From: Streptomyces lincolnensis
Lineage (GTDB): Bacteria > Actinomycetota > Actinomycetes > Streptomycetales > Streptomycetaceae
Direction of reading: 5' to 3'
Assembly: GCF_021173675.1 (NCBI RefSeq)
Contig: NZ_JAIHON010000005.1
Location: 434,001 to 498,000 of the forward strand
DNA: 64,000 bases
Part shown: positions 7,350-15,940 of the stretch, one piece after another
How the letters are laid out: every line of letters begins with the position of its first letter
Position numbering within the stretch: position 1 is the first letter of the stretch
The notes under the pieces: model-generated
The model's input: the letters and a program-made list of their open reading frames with translations, nothing else
Databases searched by the model: none
What the model was told of the DNA's origin: nothing
Translations under genes and position numbers: made by a program

Positions 7350-8276
7350 ATGGGCATACGCATACTGCTCATCGAGGACGACGAAACGATCGCCGAACCA
7401 CTCACCGAGGCGCTGGGCCACTTCGGGCTGACGGTGGATCACGTCGCCACCGGCACCGACGGGCTGAGAGGTCCGTACGGCGATGTCGTCCTGCTGGACC
7501 TCGGGCTGCCGGACATGGACGGCATCGACGTCTGCCGGGGCATCCGGCAGGTCTCCGACGTCCCCATCCTCATCCTCAGCGCGCGTGGGGAGGAGGCCGA
7601 CCGGGTACTGGGGCTGGAGCTCGGCGCCGACGACTATCTCGCGAAGCCGTTCAGCGTACGGGAGTTGGTGGCGCGGGTCAGGGCGGTGACGCGGCGGAGC
7701 GGACGGGCGCGGGGGGTGTCAGCGCCGGGTGCCTCGCCGCTCTCGGGTGCCTCGGCGGCCTCACCGCTCCCCTCACCCGATCCGTCGGCTTCTCTGGCGT
7801 ACGACCCGGAGCCCGCGGTGCCGCCGCAGTCCCCGTCCCCGTCCCCGTCCCCGTCGCCGTACGAGACTCAGCCCTTCCCCTCCTACGAGGCGACGGCGCC
7901 CCCCGTCGCCGAGCCCGGTCCGCTGGTGGTCGACCGCCGTACCCGTCAGGTGTGGGTGGGAGAGGCCCAAGTGCCGCTCACGCCCAAGGAGTTCGACCTG
8001 CTGGCGCTGCTCACCGAGGATCCTGGCGCGGTGCGTTCCCGGCAGGAGATCCTCGACCGGGTGTGGGATCCGCACTACGAGGGACCGACGAAGACGCTGG
8101 ACGTCCATGTCGCTGCGCTGCGGCGGAAGTTGGGGCACCCGGGGTGGATCCAGACGCTGCGCGGGGTCGGCTTCCGGCTGGCGGTGCACACCGGGCCGGG
8201 CGTACGTGCCGGGTCGGGCGGGGCGGGTGCGCGCAGTGGGCCGAACGCGCACACCGGGCCGGGCGCGCGGCCATGA
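7350..8276 (+). CDS. OmpR/PhoB-type response regulator with long disordered linker
   Basis: A 308-residue response regulator. The receiver domain (about 1-118) has the acidic pair E9-D10-D11, phosphoacceptor Asp50 in VLLDLGLPDMDG and the conserved Lys in LAKPFS. A winged-helix domain (about 195-275; VPLTPKEFDLLALL to LRGVGFRL) binds DNA. Between them is a long Pro/Ser-rich linker including a PSPSPSPSP run, and the C-terminus carries a further Gly/Ala-rich tail. The start at 7350 follows GGAGAG; the longer upstream reading has no coding character. It overlaps the kinase gene by ATGA. Confidence 0.93.
   Translation: MGIRILLIEDDETIAEPLTEALGHFGLTVDHVATGTDGLRGPYGDVVLLDLGLPDMDGIDVCRGIRQVSDVPILILSARGEEADRVLGLELGADDYLAKPFSVRELVARVRAVTRRSGRARGVSAPGASPLSGASAASPLPSPDPSASLAYDPEPAVPPQSPSPSPSPSPYETQPFPSYEATAPPVAEPGPLVVDRRTRQVWVGEAQVPLTPKEFDLLALLTEDPGAVRSRQEILDRVWDPHYEGPTKTLDVHVAALRRKLGHPGWIQTLRGVGFRLAVHTGPGVRAGSGGAGARSGPNAHTGPGARP
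7830..7859 (+). repeat. Hexanucleotide repeat encoding Pro-Ser dipeptides in the regulator linker
   Basis: Four perfect TCCCCG units followed by TCGCCG encode the PSPSPSPSP part of the interdomain linker. Slippage here would change linker length in steps of two residues without a frameshift. Confidence 0.8.
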
Positions 8277-9796
8277 CCCGTCGTCTGCTGCTCAGTTACC
8301 TGGGCCTGGCCGCGCTGCTCCTGCTCTGTCTGGAGATCCCGCTCGGCTTCGTGTACTCGCGGGGCGAGCGGGAGCGAGTGGTCAACGCGGCGAAGGACGA
8401 GGCCGAGTCGGTCTCGGCGTACGCCGCGCTGTCGCTGGCCGCGGGCCGGGCGGAGCGGGACCTGCCCGGCCGGGTGGCGCACTGCGCGGCGCGGATCGGC
8501 GGGAAGGTGGTGATCGTCGACGGTTCGGGCACGCCGCTGGCCACCTCGCATCCGCTGACGCCCGACGCCTCCCGTGCCCTCGCCTCCCGTCCGGGGATCG
8601 TGGCCGCGCTCCGGGGCACCTCCACGGCGGACGTCCGGACCTCCACCATCGGCGGGGTCCAGTACCTGTCGGTGGCCGCGCCCGTCGGCCAGGGAGCCCG
8701 GCCGGAGGGGGCCGTGTGGCTGACCGTGCCCACCGAGATGGTGCACGAACGCGTGCACCACGTCTGGCTGTTGCTCGCCCTGGGCGGACTCGGCGTCCTC
8801 ACCGGGGTCACCTTCGTGGCGTTCGCCGTCGCCCGCTGGACCGGCCGCCCGATCCGCGAACTGGAGCGCGCGACACACGAGTTGGCGGAGGGCGGCCGGG
8901 CCGCGCCGGTGACGGTGACGAAGGGCCCGCCCGAAGTGCGCAGCCTGGCGGCGACGTTCAACCGCACGGCCGCCCGGCTGGCCCATCTCCTCGCCTCCCA
9001 GCGCGCGTTCGCCGGTGAGGCCTCGCACCAGCTCAAGACCCCGCTGGCCGCCTTGCGCCTGCGGCTGGAGAACCTGGAACCCAATGTCTCCGCCCGCGGC
9101 CGGGCCAGCCTCACCGCCGCCGTCACGGAGACCGACCGTCTGGCCCGGATGGTCGAGGGCCTGCTGGCGATGGCCCGGCTGGAGGAGAACGCGGCCACCC
9201 CGGGCCCGGTCGACATCGGCGCGATCTGCGCCGAACGGCACCGCACCTGGTCCGCGCTCTTCGCCCGACAGGACGTCTCCCTGGTCCTGTTCGCGGGCAG
9301 CGTGGGCCCGGTGCTCGCCGTCCCCGGGGCGATCGAACAGATCCTGGACAACCTCCTGTCCAACGCCCTGCGCGCCTCCCCGCCCGCCACCACGGTCACC
9401 ATCGACCTGCGCCTGCACGCCCCGGCCCGCCGCGCCCTGCGCGACGCCCGCCCCTGCTGGGTCGACCTGCACGTCACCGACGAGGGTCCCGGTATGACGG
9501 CCGAGCAGCGCACCCGCGCCTTCGACCGCTTCTGGCGCGCCCCCGGCGCCCCCAAGGGCGGCACCGGTCTCGGCCTGCCCCTCGTCCAACGCCTGGCCCA
9601 CGCCAGCGGCGGCGAGGCGAGTCTGCACCCGGCCACCACGGGCGGCCTGGACGCCGTCATCCGCCTCCCGTCCGCGGAAGCGGGTCCCCGCCGGCGGGAG
9701 GTGCCGGTGCTTCCGGTACGGCATGCCTCCGGCGGCCATGCGAACCGTACGGCCACGTCACGCCTTGTCCATGACACGTCAACCCCACAGGTCTAG
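8273..9796 (+). CDS. Sensor histidine kinase partner of the OmpR-type regulator
   Basis: A 507-residue membrane kinase. TM1 spans about residues 5-27 and TM2 about 164-186, enclosing an extracytoplasmic sensor of about 135 residues, followed by HAMP. The H-box has His252 in SHQLKTPLAAL, the N-box reads NLLSNALRAS, and the G-boxes are DEGPGM and GGTGLGLPLV. The ATG lies within the regulator's stop (ATGA), so the two proteins are made together. The signal is not evident. A tail of about 45 residues after the ATPase domain has no family match that I recognise. Confidence 0.93.
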   Translation: MTRRLLLSYLGLAALLLLCLEIPLGFVYSRGERERVVNAAKDEAESVSAYAALSLAAGRAERDLPGRVAHCAARIGGKVVIVDGSGTPLATSHPLTPDASRALASRPGIVAALRGTSTADVRTSTIGGVQYLSVAAPVGQGARPEGAVWLTVPTEMVHERVHHVWLLLALGGLGVLTGVTFVAFAVARWTGRPIRELERATHELAEGGRAAPVTVTKGPPEVRSLAATFNRTAARLAHLLASQRAFAGEASHQLKTPLAALRLRLENLEPNVSARGRASLTAAVTETDRLARMVEGLLAMARLEENAATPGPVDIGAICAERHRTWSALFARQDVSLVLFAGSVGPVLAVPGAIEQILDNLLSNALRASPPATTVTIDLRLHAPARRALRDARPCWVDLHVTDEGPGMTAEQRTRAFDRFWRAPGAPKGGTGLGLPLVQRLAHASGGEASLHPATTGGLDAVIRLPSAEAGPRRREVPVLPVRHASGGHANRTATSRLVHDTSTPQV

Positions 9797-9816
9797 GGTC
9801 CGTGACCGCGCGTCCC

Positions 9817-9834
9817 TGTCACCGATCGGTGGCA
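9817..9834. promoter_or_regulatory. Near-perfect inverted repeat between the kinase and PhoX-like genes
   Basis: TGTCACCGATCGGTGGCA is palindromic apart from one T/G pair, and the symmetry extends to 9815-9836. It lies 20 nt after the kinase stop and about 28 nt before the next start. It could be a terminator hairpin (9-bp stem, GATC loop, no T tract) or an operator. Its core ACCGATCGGT is identical to the palindrome at 2316-2325. Confidence 0.5.
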
Positions 9835-9862
9835 GGCGGTCACGACTCACCTTGGAGCAAGC

Positions 9863-11074
9863 GTGGAACGTCGTAGCCCCAACCGCCCGACCCCTCTCCG
9901 AACCCCCCTCGGCGTGGAGCGCCGCGCCTTCCTCCGCGCGGCCGTGATCGGCGGTTCCGCCGCCGCCTTCGGCGGAACCCTGTGGCGCGGCGCCGCGTAC
10001 GCCGCCCCCGCCCAGCCCGGCGCCGGCCCCTACGGGTCGCTCGGCGCGGCCGACGCCAATGGCATCAGACTCCCGGCCGGCTTCACCAGCCGCGTGATCG
10101 CCCGCTCCGGCCGGACGGTCGCCGGAACGTCGTACACCTGGCACAACGCCCCGGACGGCGGCGCCTGTTACGCCGACGGCACGGGCTGGATCTACGTCTC
10201 CAACTCGGAGATCAACCCGTCGGGCGGCGCGAGCGCGGTGCGCTTCTCGTCGAACGGGACGATCACGTCGGCGTACCGGATCCTGTCGAACACCCGCACC
10301 AACTGCGCGGGTGGGAAGACCCCTTGGAACACCTGGCTGTCCTGCGAGGAGGTGGACCGCGGCTACGTCTACGAGACGGACCCGTGGGGCGTCACGGCCG
10401 CGGTCCGCCGGGACGCGATGGGCCGCTTCAAGCACGAGGCCGCCGCCGCGGATCCGGTCCGCCGGGTCATCTACCTGACCGAGGACGAGTCCAACGGCCG
10501 CCTGTACCGCTTCGTCCCCACCACCTGGGGCGACCTCTCCGCCGGCACCCTCCAGGTCCTGGTCGCGGGCACCGCCACGTCCGGCTCCTTCACCTGGACC
10601 ACCGTCCCCGACCCCGACGGCTCCCCCACCTCCACCCGCACCCAGGTCTCCGGCTCCAAGTCCTTCAACGGCGGCGAGGGGTGCCACTACGCCGACGACA
10701 AGGTCTGGTTCACGACCAAGGGCGACAACCGGGTCTGGCAGCTCAACCTCACGTCCAACACCTACGAGTTGGCCTACGACGACTCCCTGGTCACCTCCGG
10801 CACCGCCCCGCTCACCGGCGTCGACAACATCACCGGCTCCTCCTCCGGCGACCTCTTCGTCGCCGAGGACGGCGGCTCCATGGACATCTGCGTGATCACC
10901 CCCGACGACGTGATCGCCCCCTTCCTCCGCATCGACGGCCAGTCCGGCTCCGAGATCACCGGCCCGGCCTTCTCCCCGGACGGCACCCGGCTCTACTTCT
11001 CCAGCCAGCGGGGGACGAGCGGGAGTTCATCGGGCGGGATCACGTACGAGGTGACGGGGCCGTTCCGCCAGTAG
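9863..11074 (+). CDS. Secreted PhoX/DUF839-like protein (Tat signal)
   Basis: A 403-residue exported protein starting at GTG after GGAG at 9852. The N-terminus ERRAFLRAAVIGG with a following hydrophobic stretch and AYA is a Tat-type signal peptide. The mature part resembles the PhoX alkaline phosphatase/DUF839 beta-propeller family: repeated TWHNAPDGGACY, GGKTPWNTWLSCEE, GRFKHEAAA, NGRLYRFVP and FSPDGTRLYFSSQ motifs. PhoX enzymes are Ca/Fe-dependent phosphatases; whether this shorter member has phosphatase activity is unproven. It follows a two-component system, which is not enough to assign phosphate regulation. Confidence 0.8.
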   Translation: MERRSPNRPTPLRTPLGVERRAFLRAAVIGGSAAAFGGTLWRGAAYAAPAQPGAGPYGSLGAADANGIRLPAGFTSRVIARSGRTVAGTSYTWHNAPDGGACYADGTGWIYVSNSEINPSGGASAVRFSSNGTITSAYRILSNTRTNCAGGKTPWNTWLSCEEVDRGYVYETDPWGVTAAVRRDAMGRFKHEAAAADPVRRVIYLTEDESNGRLYRFVPTTWGDLSAGTLQVLVAGTATSGSFTWTTVPDPDGSPTSTRTQVSGSKSFNGGEGCHYADDKVWFTTKGDNRVWQLNLTSNTYELAYDDSLVTSGTAPLTGVDNITGSSSGDLFVAEDGGSMDICVITPDDVIAPFLRIDGQSGSEITGPAFSPDGTRLYFSSQRGTSGSSSGGITYEVTGPFRQ

Positions 11075-11294
11075 CACCCCGCGGACAGGGCGCCAGGGAT
11101 TGCACGCCGGGCACCGGACGCCGGACTTACGGAGAGCTACCTTCCGGTCACGTCACAGTCACATCACAGGTCCTTCATATCTCCACCACACCTTCCGCCC
11201 CTCAATAGGTTCGTCACCTCATTTCCGGCCGATCGCCCATCAGTGATCAGCCACATGGTTTTCACCACGAACCGCGAACCTGGAAGGACCAGTT

Positions 11295-11723
11295 GTGAAC
11301 CTGCTCCCGCTCCGTAAGCCCGGCGCCATCGCCGTAGCCGCGCTCGCCCTGGCCGCCCTCCCGGCCACCGCCTCGGCCCACGACGGCAACCACCCCTTCA
11401 CCAACTGCACCGAGGCCTACTCCAGCGGCTACGCCAACATCTCCGCGGGCGACGAGCACTACGGCAAGCACCTGGACCGCGACGGCGACGGCATCGGCTG
11501 CGACAGCCCACCCCCGGGCTTCGAACAGGCCGACGACGACAAGACGGACACCGGGAACACCGGGAACACCGAGACGACCGACCCCGCCACCCCCCAGACC
11601 CCGGACCTCGCCGAAACCGGCGGCAGCGACACCACCGTCTACCTCGCCACCGGCGGCTCGGTCGCCCTCCTCGCGGGCGGCGCGGTCCTCATGGCGGCCC
11701 GCAGGCGCCGGACGGACCGCTGA
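11295..11723 (+). CDS. Cell-wall-anchored Excalibur calcium-binding protein
   Basis: A 142-residue surface protein starting at GTG after GGAAGGA. A Sec signal peptide (about 1-30, ending ATASA) is followed by an Excalibur domain with the EF-hand-like loop DRDGDGIGCD (about 61-70) and its conserved paired Cys. A Thr/Asn/Asp-rich spacer follows, then LAETG, a hydrophobic stretch and RRRRTDR. This matches a sortase signal of the actinobacterial class E type (LAxTG). It should therefore be covalently fixed to peptidoglycan. Its role is unknown; Excalibur domains often accompany extracellular nucleases. Confidence 0.85.
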   Translation: MNLLPLRKPGAIAVAALALAALPATASAHDGNHPFTNCTEAYSSGYANISAGDEHYGKHLDRDGDGIGCDSPPPGFEQADDDKTDTGNTGNTETTDPATPQTPDLAETGGSDTTVYLATGGSVALLAGGAVLMAARRRRTDR

Positions 11724-11734
11724 CACACGGCAAA

Positions 11735-11764
11735 GGGGCGGCACCCCTTCCAGGATGCCGCCCC
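11735..11764 (+). terminator. Hairpin terminator after the Excalibur gene
   Basis: A perfect 9-bp stem, GGGGCGGCA (11735-11743) with TGCCGCCCC (11756-11764), encloses a 12-nt loop. It begins 12 nt after the stop codon. There is no T tract, which is common for Streptomyces terminators. Confidence 0.6.
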
Positions 11765-12003
11765 GAGCACCACACCCCGCGCGACCCTCAGTCCCTCCGG
11801 ATCAACTCGGGATCGATCCGCCGCCCCACCAACGGCAACGCCACCTGCACCGCCCGCAACGGGCGGACTCAGCCACGGCCGGGCCTGTACTGGTAGGCGT
11901 AGCGCTGCGTGGGCGAGCAGTTGTCCGGGCGCGGTGGTCGCAGCCGCCGATGATCACGGAATGCAATGCACCGAAAGCGCAGAGAAACGATCGCTCTGCC
12001 TCA
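11765..12003. other. Intergenic stretch without a supported gene
   Basis: About 240 bp between the Excalibur terminator and the HTH regulator. On the minus strand two short open runs end like gene C-termini (LVGRRIDPELIRRD and QRYAYQYRPGRG), but neither has a start, ribosome site or family signature. They may be gene remnants. Nothing here is annotated as coding. Confidence 0.5.
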
Positions 12004-12732
12004 TCACCACCGCATCAGGTGACACCGGCTCACCTGCGCGAAGCTCAACCGTCGCGTCTCCCAGATCAGCTCAGCCGCGTCGATGAGCATCGGTCCAGGG
12101 GCCGACTCTCCGGGGAGGGGGAGATCGGCCAGGGCTGCCAGGTGACCGGCGGGGATGCCGAGGGTGTGGGCGGAGGCCACCAGGAAGTCAGGGGTGATGG
12201 GTAGCCGGCCGTGGCCCATCTGCCCGACGGTGGCTGCGGACAGGTAGAGGCCCGACATCGAGTACAGCGCGCGGGCGCCGCCCGACCAGGTCAGGTTCCG
12301 GTTGGCCAGCATCCGTACCAGCACGGCTCCGAAGCTCGGTTCGTAGCGTTCGTAGGGGCGCGGCGAAGGAACCGGACGGGTCCGCTCCTCCTGGGGCAGC
12401 CCTCGTACGAAGGCGAGCAGCGCCGCTCTCCGCCCCGGCGACAACCGCCTCGCCTTCATGACCAGCCGGGGCACACCGGACCCGGCCGTGGAGTCCAGCG
12501 GGGCCAGTTCCTCGGGAACGTCCACCCCGGCGAGGGCGAAGACGTCCGGGGTGCGCAGATTCAGCGCGGGCGCGAGCCGGTGCAGCAGTGCCGGATCGGG
12601 GGCCGCGCCGTCGAGCACCTCGCGCAGATCGGGTTCCGGCACTCCGGCCAGTCCCGCCAACCCGCCCGCATCCAGCCCACGGTGACGCGACGACCGTGCC
12701 AGCAGCGCACCGAATCCAGGATGTTCCGTCAT
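12004..12732 (-). CDS. Regulator-like protein with two XRE-type helix-turn-helix segments
   Basis: A 242-residue protein, probably starting at the ATG at 12732 (MTEHPGFG); the extra upstream codons look non-coding. Residues 6-60 (LLARSSRHRGL to RLAPALNLRT) resemble an XRE/Cro HTH. A second segment near 135-200 (GAVLVRMLANRNLTWSGGAR to ASAHTLGIPAGHLAALADLP) repeats the same architecture. It is probably a DNA-binding protein, perhaps related to small Streptomyces regulators of differentiation, but I do not recognise the family precisely. It stands alone between two terminator hairpins. Confidence 0.7.
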   Translation of the reverse strand: MTEHPGFGALLARSSRHRGLDAGGLAGLAGVPEPDLREVLDGAAPDPALLHRLAPALNLRTPDVFALAGVDVPEELAPLDSTAGSGVPRLVMKARRLSPGRRAALLAFVRGLPQEERTRPVPSPRPYERYEPSFGAVLVRMLANRNLTWSGGARALYSMSGLYLSAATVGQMGHGRLPITPDFLVASAHTLGIPAGHLAALADLPLPGESAPGPMLIDAAELIWETRRLSFAQVSRCHLMRW

Positions 12733-12798
12733 TCCGCCAGGGTAGGCAGCACGAAAGGGCGGCACCCCCCGCACGGGACACCGCCCTCTCTTCGTGAT

Positions 12799-12851
12799 CC
12801 GGAGCCGCCGACCATCGGTGAGGGTCGGTCGGGGACGATCGGCGGCTCCGG
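12799..12851 (-). terminator. Long-stem terminator downstream of ppdK
   Basis: Arms CCGGAGCCGCCGA (12799-12811) and TCGGCGGCTCCGG (12839-12851) form a perfect 13-bp stem around a 27-nt loop. It lies 22 nt beyond the ppdK stop codon, on the side where ppdK transcripts end. Confidence 0.7.
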
Positions 12852-12873
12852 GGTCTCGAACAGGCCGCGTGGG

Positions 12874-15621
12874 CTACCGGTGGTCGCTCCCCGCGGACTG
12901 CGACGCCGCGCGTCCCGCCTCCAGTCGGGCGACCGGGATGCGGAAGGGGGAGCAGGAGACGTAGTCGAGGCCCACCTCGTGGAAGAAGTGGACGGACTCG
13001 GGGTCGCCGCCGTGTTCGCCGCAGACGCCGAGCTTGAGGTCGGGGCGGGTGGCTCGGCCCGCCTCGACGGCCAGCTTGACCAGCGAGCCGACGCCGTCCT
13101 TGTCGATCGTCTCGAAGGGGGAGACGCCGAAGATGCCCTTCTCCAGGTACGCCGTGAAGAAGGAGGCCTCCACGTCGTCGCGGCTGAAGCCCCACACGGT
13201 CTGGGTGAGGTCGTTGGTGCCGAAGGAGAAGAACTCCGCCGCCTCGGCGATCTGACCGGCGGTCAGCGCGGCGCGCGGGAGCTCGATCATCGTGCCGATG
13301 GCCAGCTTCAGGGAGGTCCCCGTGGCGGCCTCGACCTCGGCGACGACCTGGTCGGCCTCCTCGCGGACGATCTCCAACTCCTGGACGGTGCCGACGAGCG
13401 GGATCATGATCTCCGCGCGCGGGTCGCCCTTGGCCGCCTTGCGTTCGGCCGCGGCCTCGGCGATGGCCCGTACCTGCATGGTGAACAGGCCGGGGATGAC
13501 CAGGCCGAGGCGCACACCGCGCAGACCGAGCATCGGGTTCTGCTCGTGCAGGCGGTGGACGGCCTGGAGCAGGCGCAGTTCGTTCTCGTGGGGCTCCTGA
13601 CGGGACTCGGCCAGCGCCACCCGGACGGACAGCTCCGTGATGTCCGGCAGGAACTCGTGCAGCGGCGGGTCCAGCAGACGGATCGTGACCGGGAGGCCGT
13701 CCATCGCCGAGAACAGCTCCACGAAGTCCTGCTTCTGGAGCGGGAGCAGCGCCTTCAGCGACTCCTCGCGCTCGTCCTCCGTGTCCGCCAGGATCAGCCG
13801 CTCCACCAGCTCACGCCGGTCACCGAGGAACATGTGCTCCGTACGGCAGAGCCCGATGCCCTGGGCGCCGAAGCGCCGCGCGCGCATCGCGTCCTCGGCG
13901 TTGTCCGCGTTGGCGCGGACCCGCAGGCGCCGCTTGCGGTCCGCGAAGGCCATGATCCGGTGGACGGCCTCGACCAGTTCGTCGGCGTCCTGGGCGCCGG
14001 CGTGCATCCGGCCCTCGAAGTACTCGACGACCGGGGAGGGGACGACGGGCACCTCGCCCAGGTAGACCTTGCCGCTCGACCCGTCGATCGAGATCAGGTC
14101 GCCCTCCTCCACCACATGACCGCCCGGCACCGTCATCCGGCGCCGCTTGGTGTCGACCTCCAGCTCCTCCGCGCCGCAGACACAGGTCTTGCCCATGCCG
14201 CGCGCGACGACGGCCGCGTGGGAGGTCTTGCCGCCCCTCGACGTCAGAATGCCCTCGGCCGCGATCATGCCGTCGAGGTCGTCGGGGTTGGTCTCCCGGC
14301 GGACCAGGATGACCTTCTCGCCCGACCGCGACCACTTGACGGCCGTGTACGAGTCGAAGACCGCCTTGCCGACCGCCGCACCCGGCGAGGCCGCGATGCC
14401 CCGGCCGACCTGCGCGACCTTGGCGTCCTCGTCGAAGCGGGGGAACATCAGCTGGGCCAGCTGCGCACCCGTGACCCGCTGGAGCGCCTCCGCCTCGTCG
14501 ATCAGGCCCTGGTCCACCAGCTGGGTCGCGATACGGAAGGCGGCGCCCGCGGTCCGCTTGCCCACGCGGGTCTGGAGCATCCACAGCTGCCCGCGCTCGA
14601 TGGTGAACTCGATGTCGCAGAGGTCCTTGTAGTGGTTCTCCAGGGTCTCCATGATCTGCATCAGCTGGTCGTACGACTTCTTGTCGATCGACTCCAGCTC
14701 GGCGAGCGGGACCGTGTTGCGGATGCCGGCCACCACGTCCTCGCCCTGGGCGTTCTGGAGGTAGTCGCCGTAGACGCCCTGGTGGCCGCTGGCGGGGTCG
14801 CGGGTGAAGGCGACGCCGGTGCCCGAGTCGGGGCCGAGGTTGCCGAAGACCATGGAGCAGACGTTGACGGCGGTGCCCAGGTCGCCGGGGATGCGCTCCT
14901 GGCGGCGGTAGAGCTTGGCGCGGTCGGTGTTCCAGGAGTCGAAGACCGCGTGGATGGCGAGGTCCATCTGCTCGCGCGGGTCCTGTGGGAAGTCCCGGCC
15001 GGCCTGGGCCTTGACGATCTTCTTGAACGTGGTGACGAGCTTCTTGAGGTCGGCGGCCTCCAGCTCGGTGTCGACCGTGACCTTCTTGGCCGACTTGGCC
15101 GCCTCCAGCGCGTCCTCGAAGAGGTCGCCGTCGACGCCGAGGACGGTCTTGCCGAACATCTGGATGAGGCGCCGGTAGGAGTCCCAGGCGAAGCGGTCGT
15201 CGCCGGCCTGGGCCGCCAGGCCCTTCACGGACTTGTCGGAGAGGCCGATGTTGAGGACGGTGTCCATCATCCCGGGCATGGAGAACTTGGCGCCGGAGCG
15301 GACGGAGACCAGCAGCGGGTCGTCGGCCTGGCCGAGCTTCTTGCCCATGCGCTGCTCCAGCGCGTCGAGGTGCGCACTCACCTCGTCACGCAGTGCCGCC
15401 GGCTCCTCGCCACTGTCGAGGTAGACCTTGCAGGCCTCGGTGGTGATCGTGAACCCGGGAGGGACCGGAAGACCCAGATTGGTCATCTCCGCGAGGTTCG
15501 CGCCCTTGCCGCCGAGGAGGTCCTTGAGGTCCTTGTTGCCCTCGGTGAAGTCGTAAACGAACTTCACGCCCTCAACGCGCGCGGTCTGATCGGCTCCATG
15601 GGGTTCTTTGTTTTCCGACAC
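12874..15621 (-). CDS. ppdK: Pyruvate, phosphate dikinase
   Basis: A 915-residue enzyme of the usual PPDK length, interconverting pyruvate + ATP + Pi and PEP + AMP + PPi. The N-terminal nucleotide-grasp domain has GGKGANLAEM. The central phosphohistidine domain has the carrier His in GGKTSHAAVVARG (about residue 469). The C-terminal PEP/pyruvate barrel has IMIPLVGT, GTNDLTQ and the catalytic Cys in GVCGEHGGDP (about 867). The GTG at 15621 is chosen because GAGGAG lies about 9 nt upstream; the longer upstream frame lacks a ribosome site. It is monocistronic. The upstream region carries two copies of an inverted repeat and a strong hairpin, so regulation is likely. Confidence 0.96.
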   Translation of the reverse strand: MSENKEPHGADQTARVEGVKFVYDFTEGNKDLKDLLGGKGANLAEMTNLGLPVPPGFTITTEACKVYLDSGEEPAALRDEVSAHLDALEQRMGKKLGQADDPLLVSVRSGAKFSMPGMMDTVLNIGLSDKSVKGLAAQAGDDRFAWDSYRRLIQMFGKTVLGVDGDLFEDALEAAKSAKKVTVDTELEAADLKKLVTTFKKIVKAQAGRDFPQDPREQMDLAIHAVFDSWNTDRAKLYRRQERIPGDLGTAVNVCSMVFGNLGPDSGTGVAFTRDPASGHQGVYGDYLQNAQGEDVVAGIRNTVPLAELESIDKKSYDQLMQIMETLENHYKDLCDIEFTIERGQLWMLQTRVGKRTAGAAFRIATQLVDQGLIDEAEALQRVTGAQLAQLMFPRFDEDAKVAQVGRGIAASPGAAVGKAVFDSYTAVKWSRSGEKVILVRRETNPDDLDGMIAAEGILTSRGGKTSHAAVVARGMGKTCVCGAEELEVDTKRRRMTVPGGHVVEEGDLISIDGSSGKVYLGEVPVVPSPVVEYFEGRMHAGAQDADELVEAVHRIMAFADRKRRLRVRANADNAEDAMRARRFGAQGIGLCRTEHMFLGDRRELVERLILADTEDEREESLKALLPLQKQDFVELFSAMDGLPVTIRLLDPPLHEFLPDITELSVRVALAESRQEPHENELRLLQAVHRLHEQNPMLGLRGVRLGLVIPGLFTMQVRAIAEAAAERKAAKGDPRAEIMIPLVGTVQELEIVREEADQVVAEVEAATGTSLKLAIGTMIELPRAALTAGQIAEAAEFFSFGTNDLTQTVWGFSRDDVEASFFTAYLEKGIFGVSPFETIDKDGVGSLVKLAVEAGRATRPDLKLGVCGEHGGDPESVHFFHEVGLDYVSCSPFRIPVARLEAGRAASQSAGSDHR

Positions 15622-15823
15622 GGGTCTCGACTCCTCGAGGACGCGGTGGCTGCCCTGACGGCGAGGAACATACCCAGATCGAAGGCTTCTGGGTACGTCC
15701 ACTCGCGCGTCATACGCCCGTAACCAGTCGTCCGCCAGCGGATCGAAAGTCAAGGCTTGGCAAGCGTCGACGGGCGCATGTTTTCACTTCTTGAACGCAC
15801 CACCACCCAAACGACCCGGATTG

Positions 15824-15839
15824 CGCTCACCTGAGCGGT
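15824..15839. promoter_or_regulatory. Inverted-repeat operator candidate, copy 1
   Basis: CGCTCACCTGAGCGGT contains arms CGCTCA/TGAGCG around CC. A second copy differing at one base lies 101 bp away at 15925-15940. It sits about 205 bp upstream of the ppdK start. Confidence 0.5.
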
Positions 15840-15875
15840 CATCGGCACGTCTGATTTCGATCGATGAACGATCAA

Positions 15876-15898
15876 GGGGTGGCACTCAGTGCCACCCC
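15876..15898. terminator. Strong stem-loop, probable terminator after the ROK gene
   Basis: GGGGTGGCAC (15876-15885) pairs perfectly with GTGCCACCCC (15889-15898) around a 3-nt loop. It lies about 130 nt past the ROK stop on the minus strand, so it may end that transcript and insulate the ppdK promoter. There is no clear T tract on either side. Confidence 0.55.
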
Positions 15899-15923
15899 TC
15901 CACGAAGTGCAGTCGCGCATGAT

Positions 15924-15940
15924 CCGCTCATCTGAGCGGT
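15924..15940. promoter_or_regulatory. Inverted-repeat operator candidate, copy 2
   Basis: CCGCTCATCTGAGCGG is a 7-bp-arm palindrome around TC, followed by T. It shares 15 of 16 bases with copy 1 (15824-15839). The paired arrangement flanks the stem-loop at 15876-15898. Confidence 0.5.

Noticed and set aside
9817..9855. Possible PHO boxes before the PhoX-like gene
   Set aside because: Two GTCAC units 21 bp apart do not match the GTTCACC direct-repeat consensus well enough; phosphate control is not claimed.
12211..15723. 1170-codon plus-strand open frame opposite ppdK
   Set aside because: Antisense of a strongly biased conserved gene; no domain or start signal.
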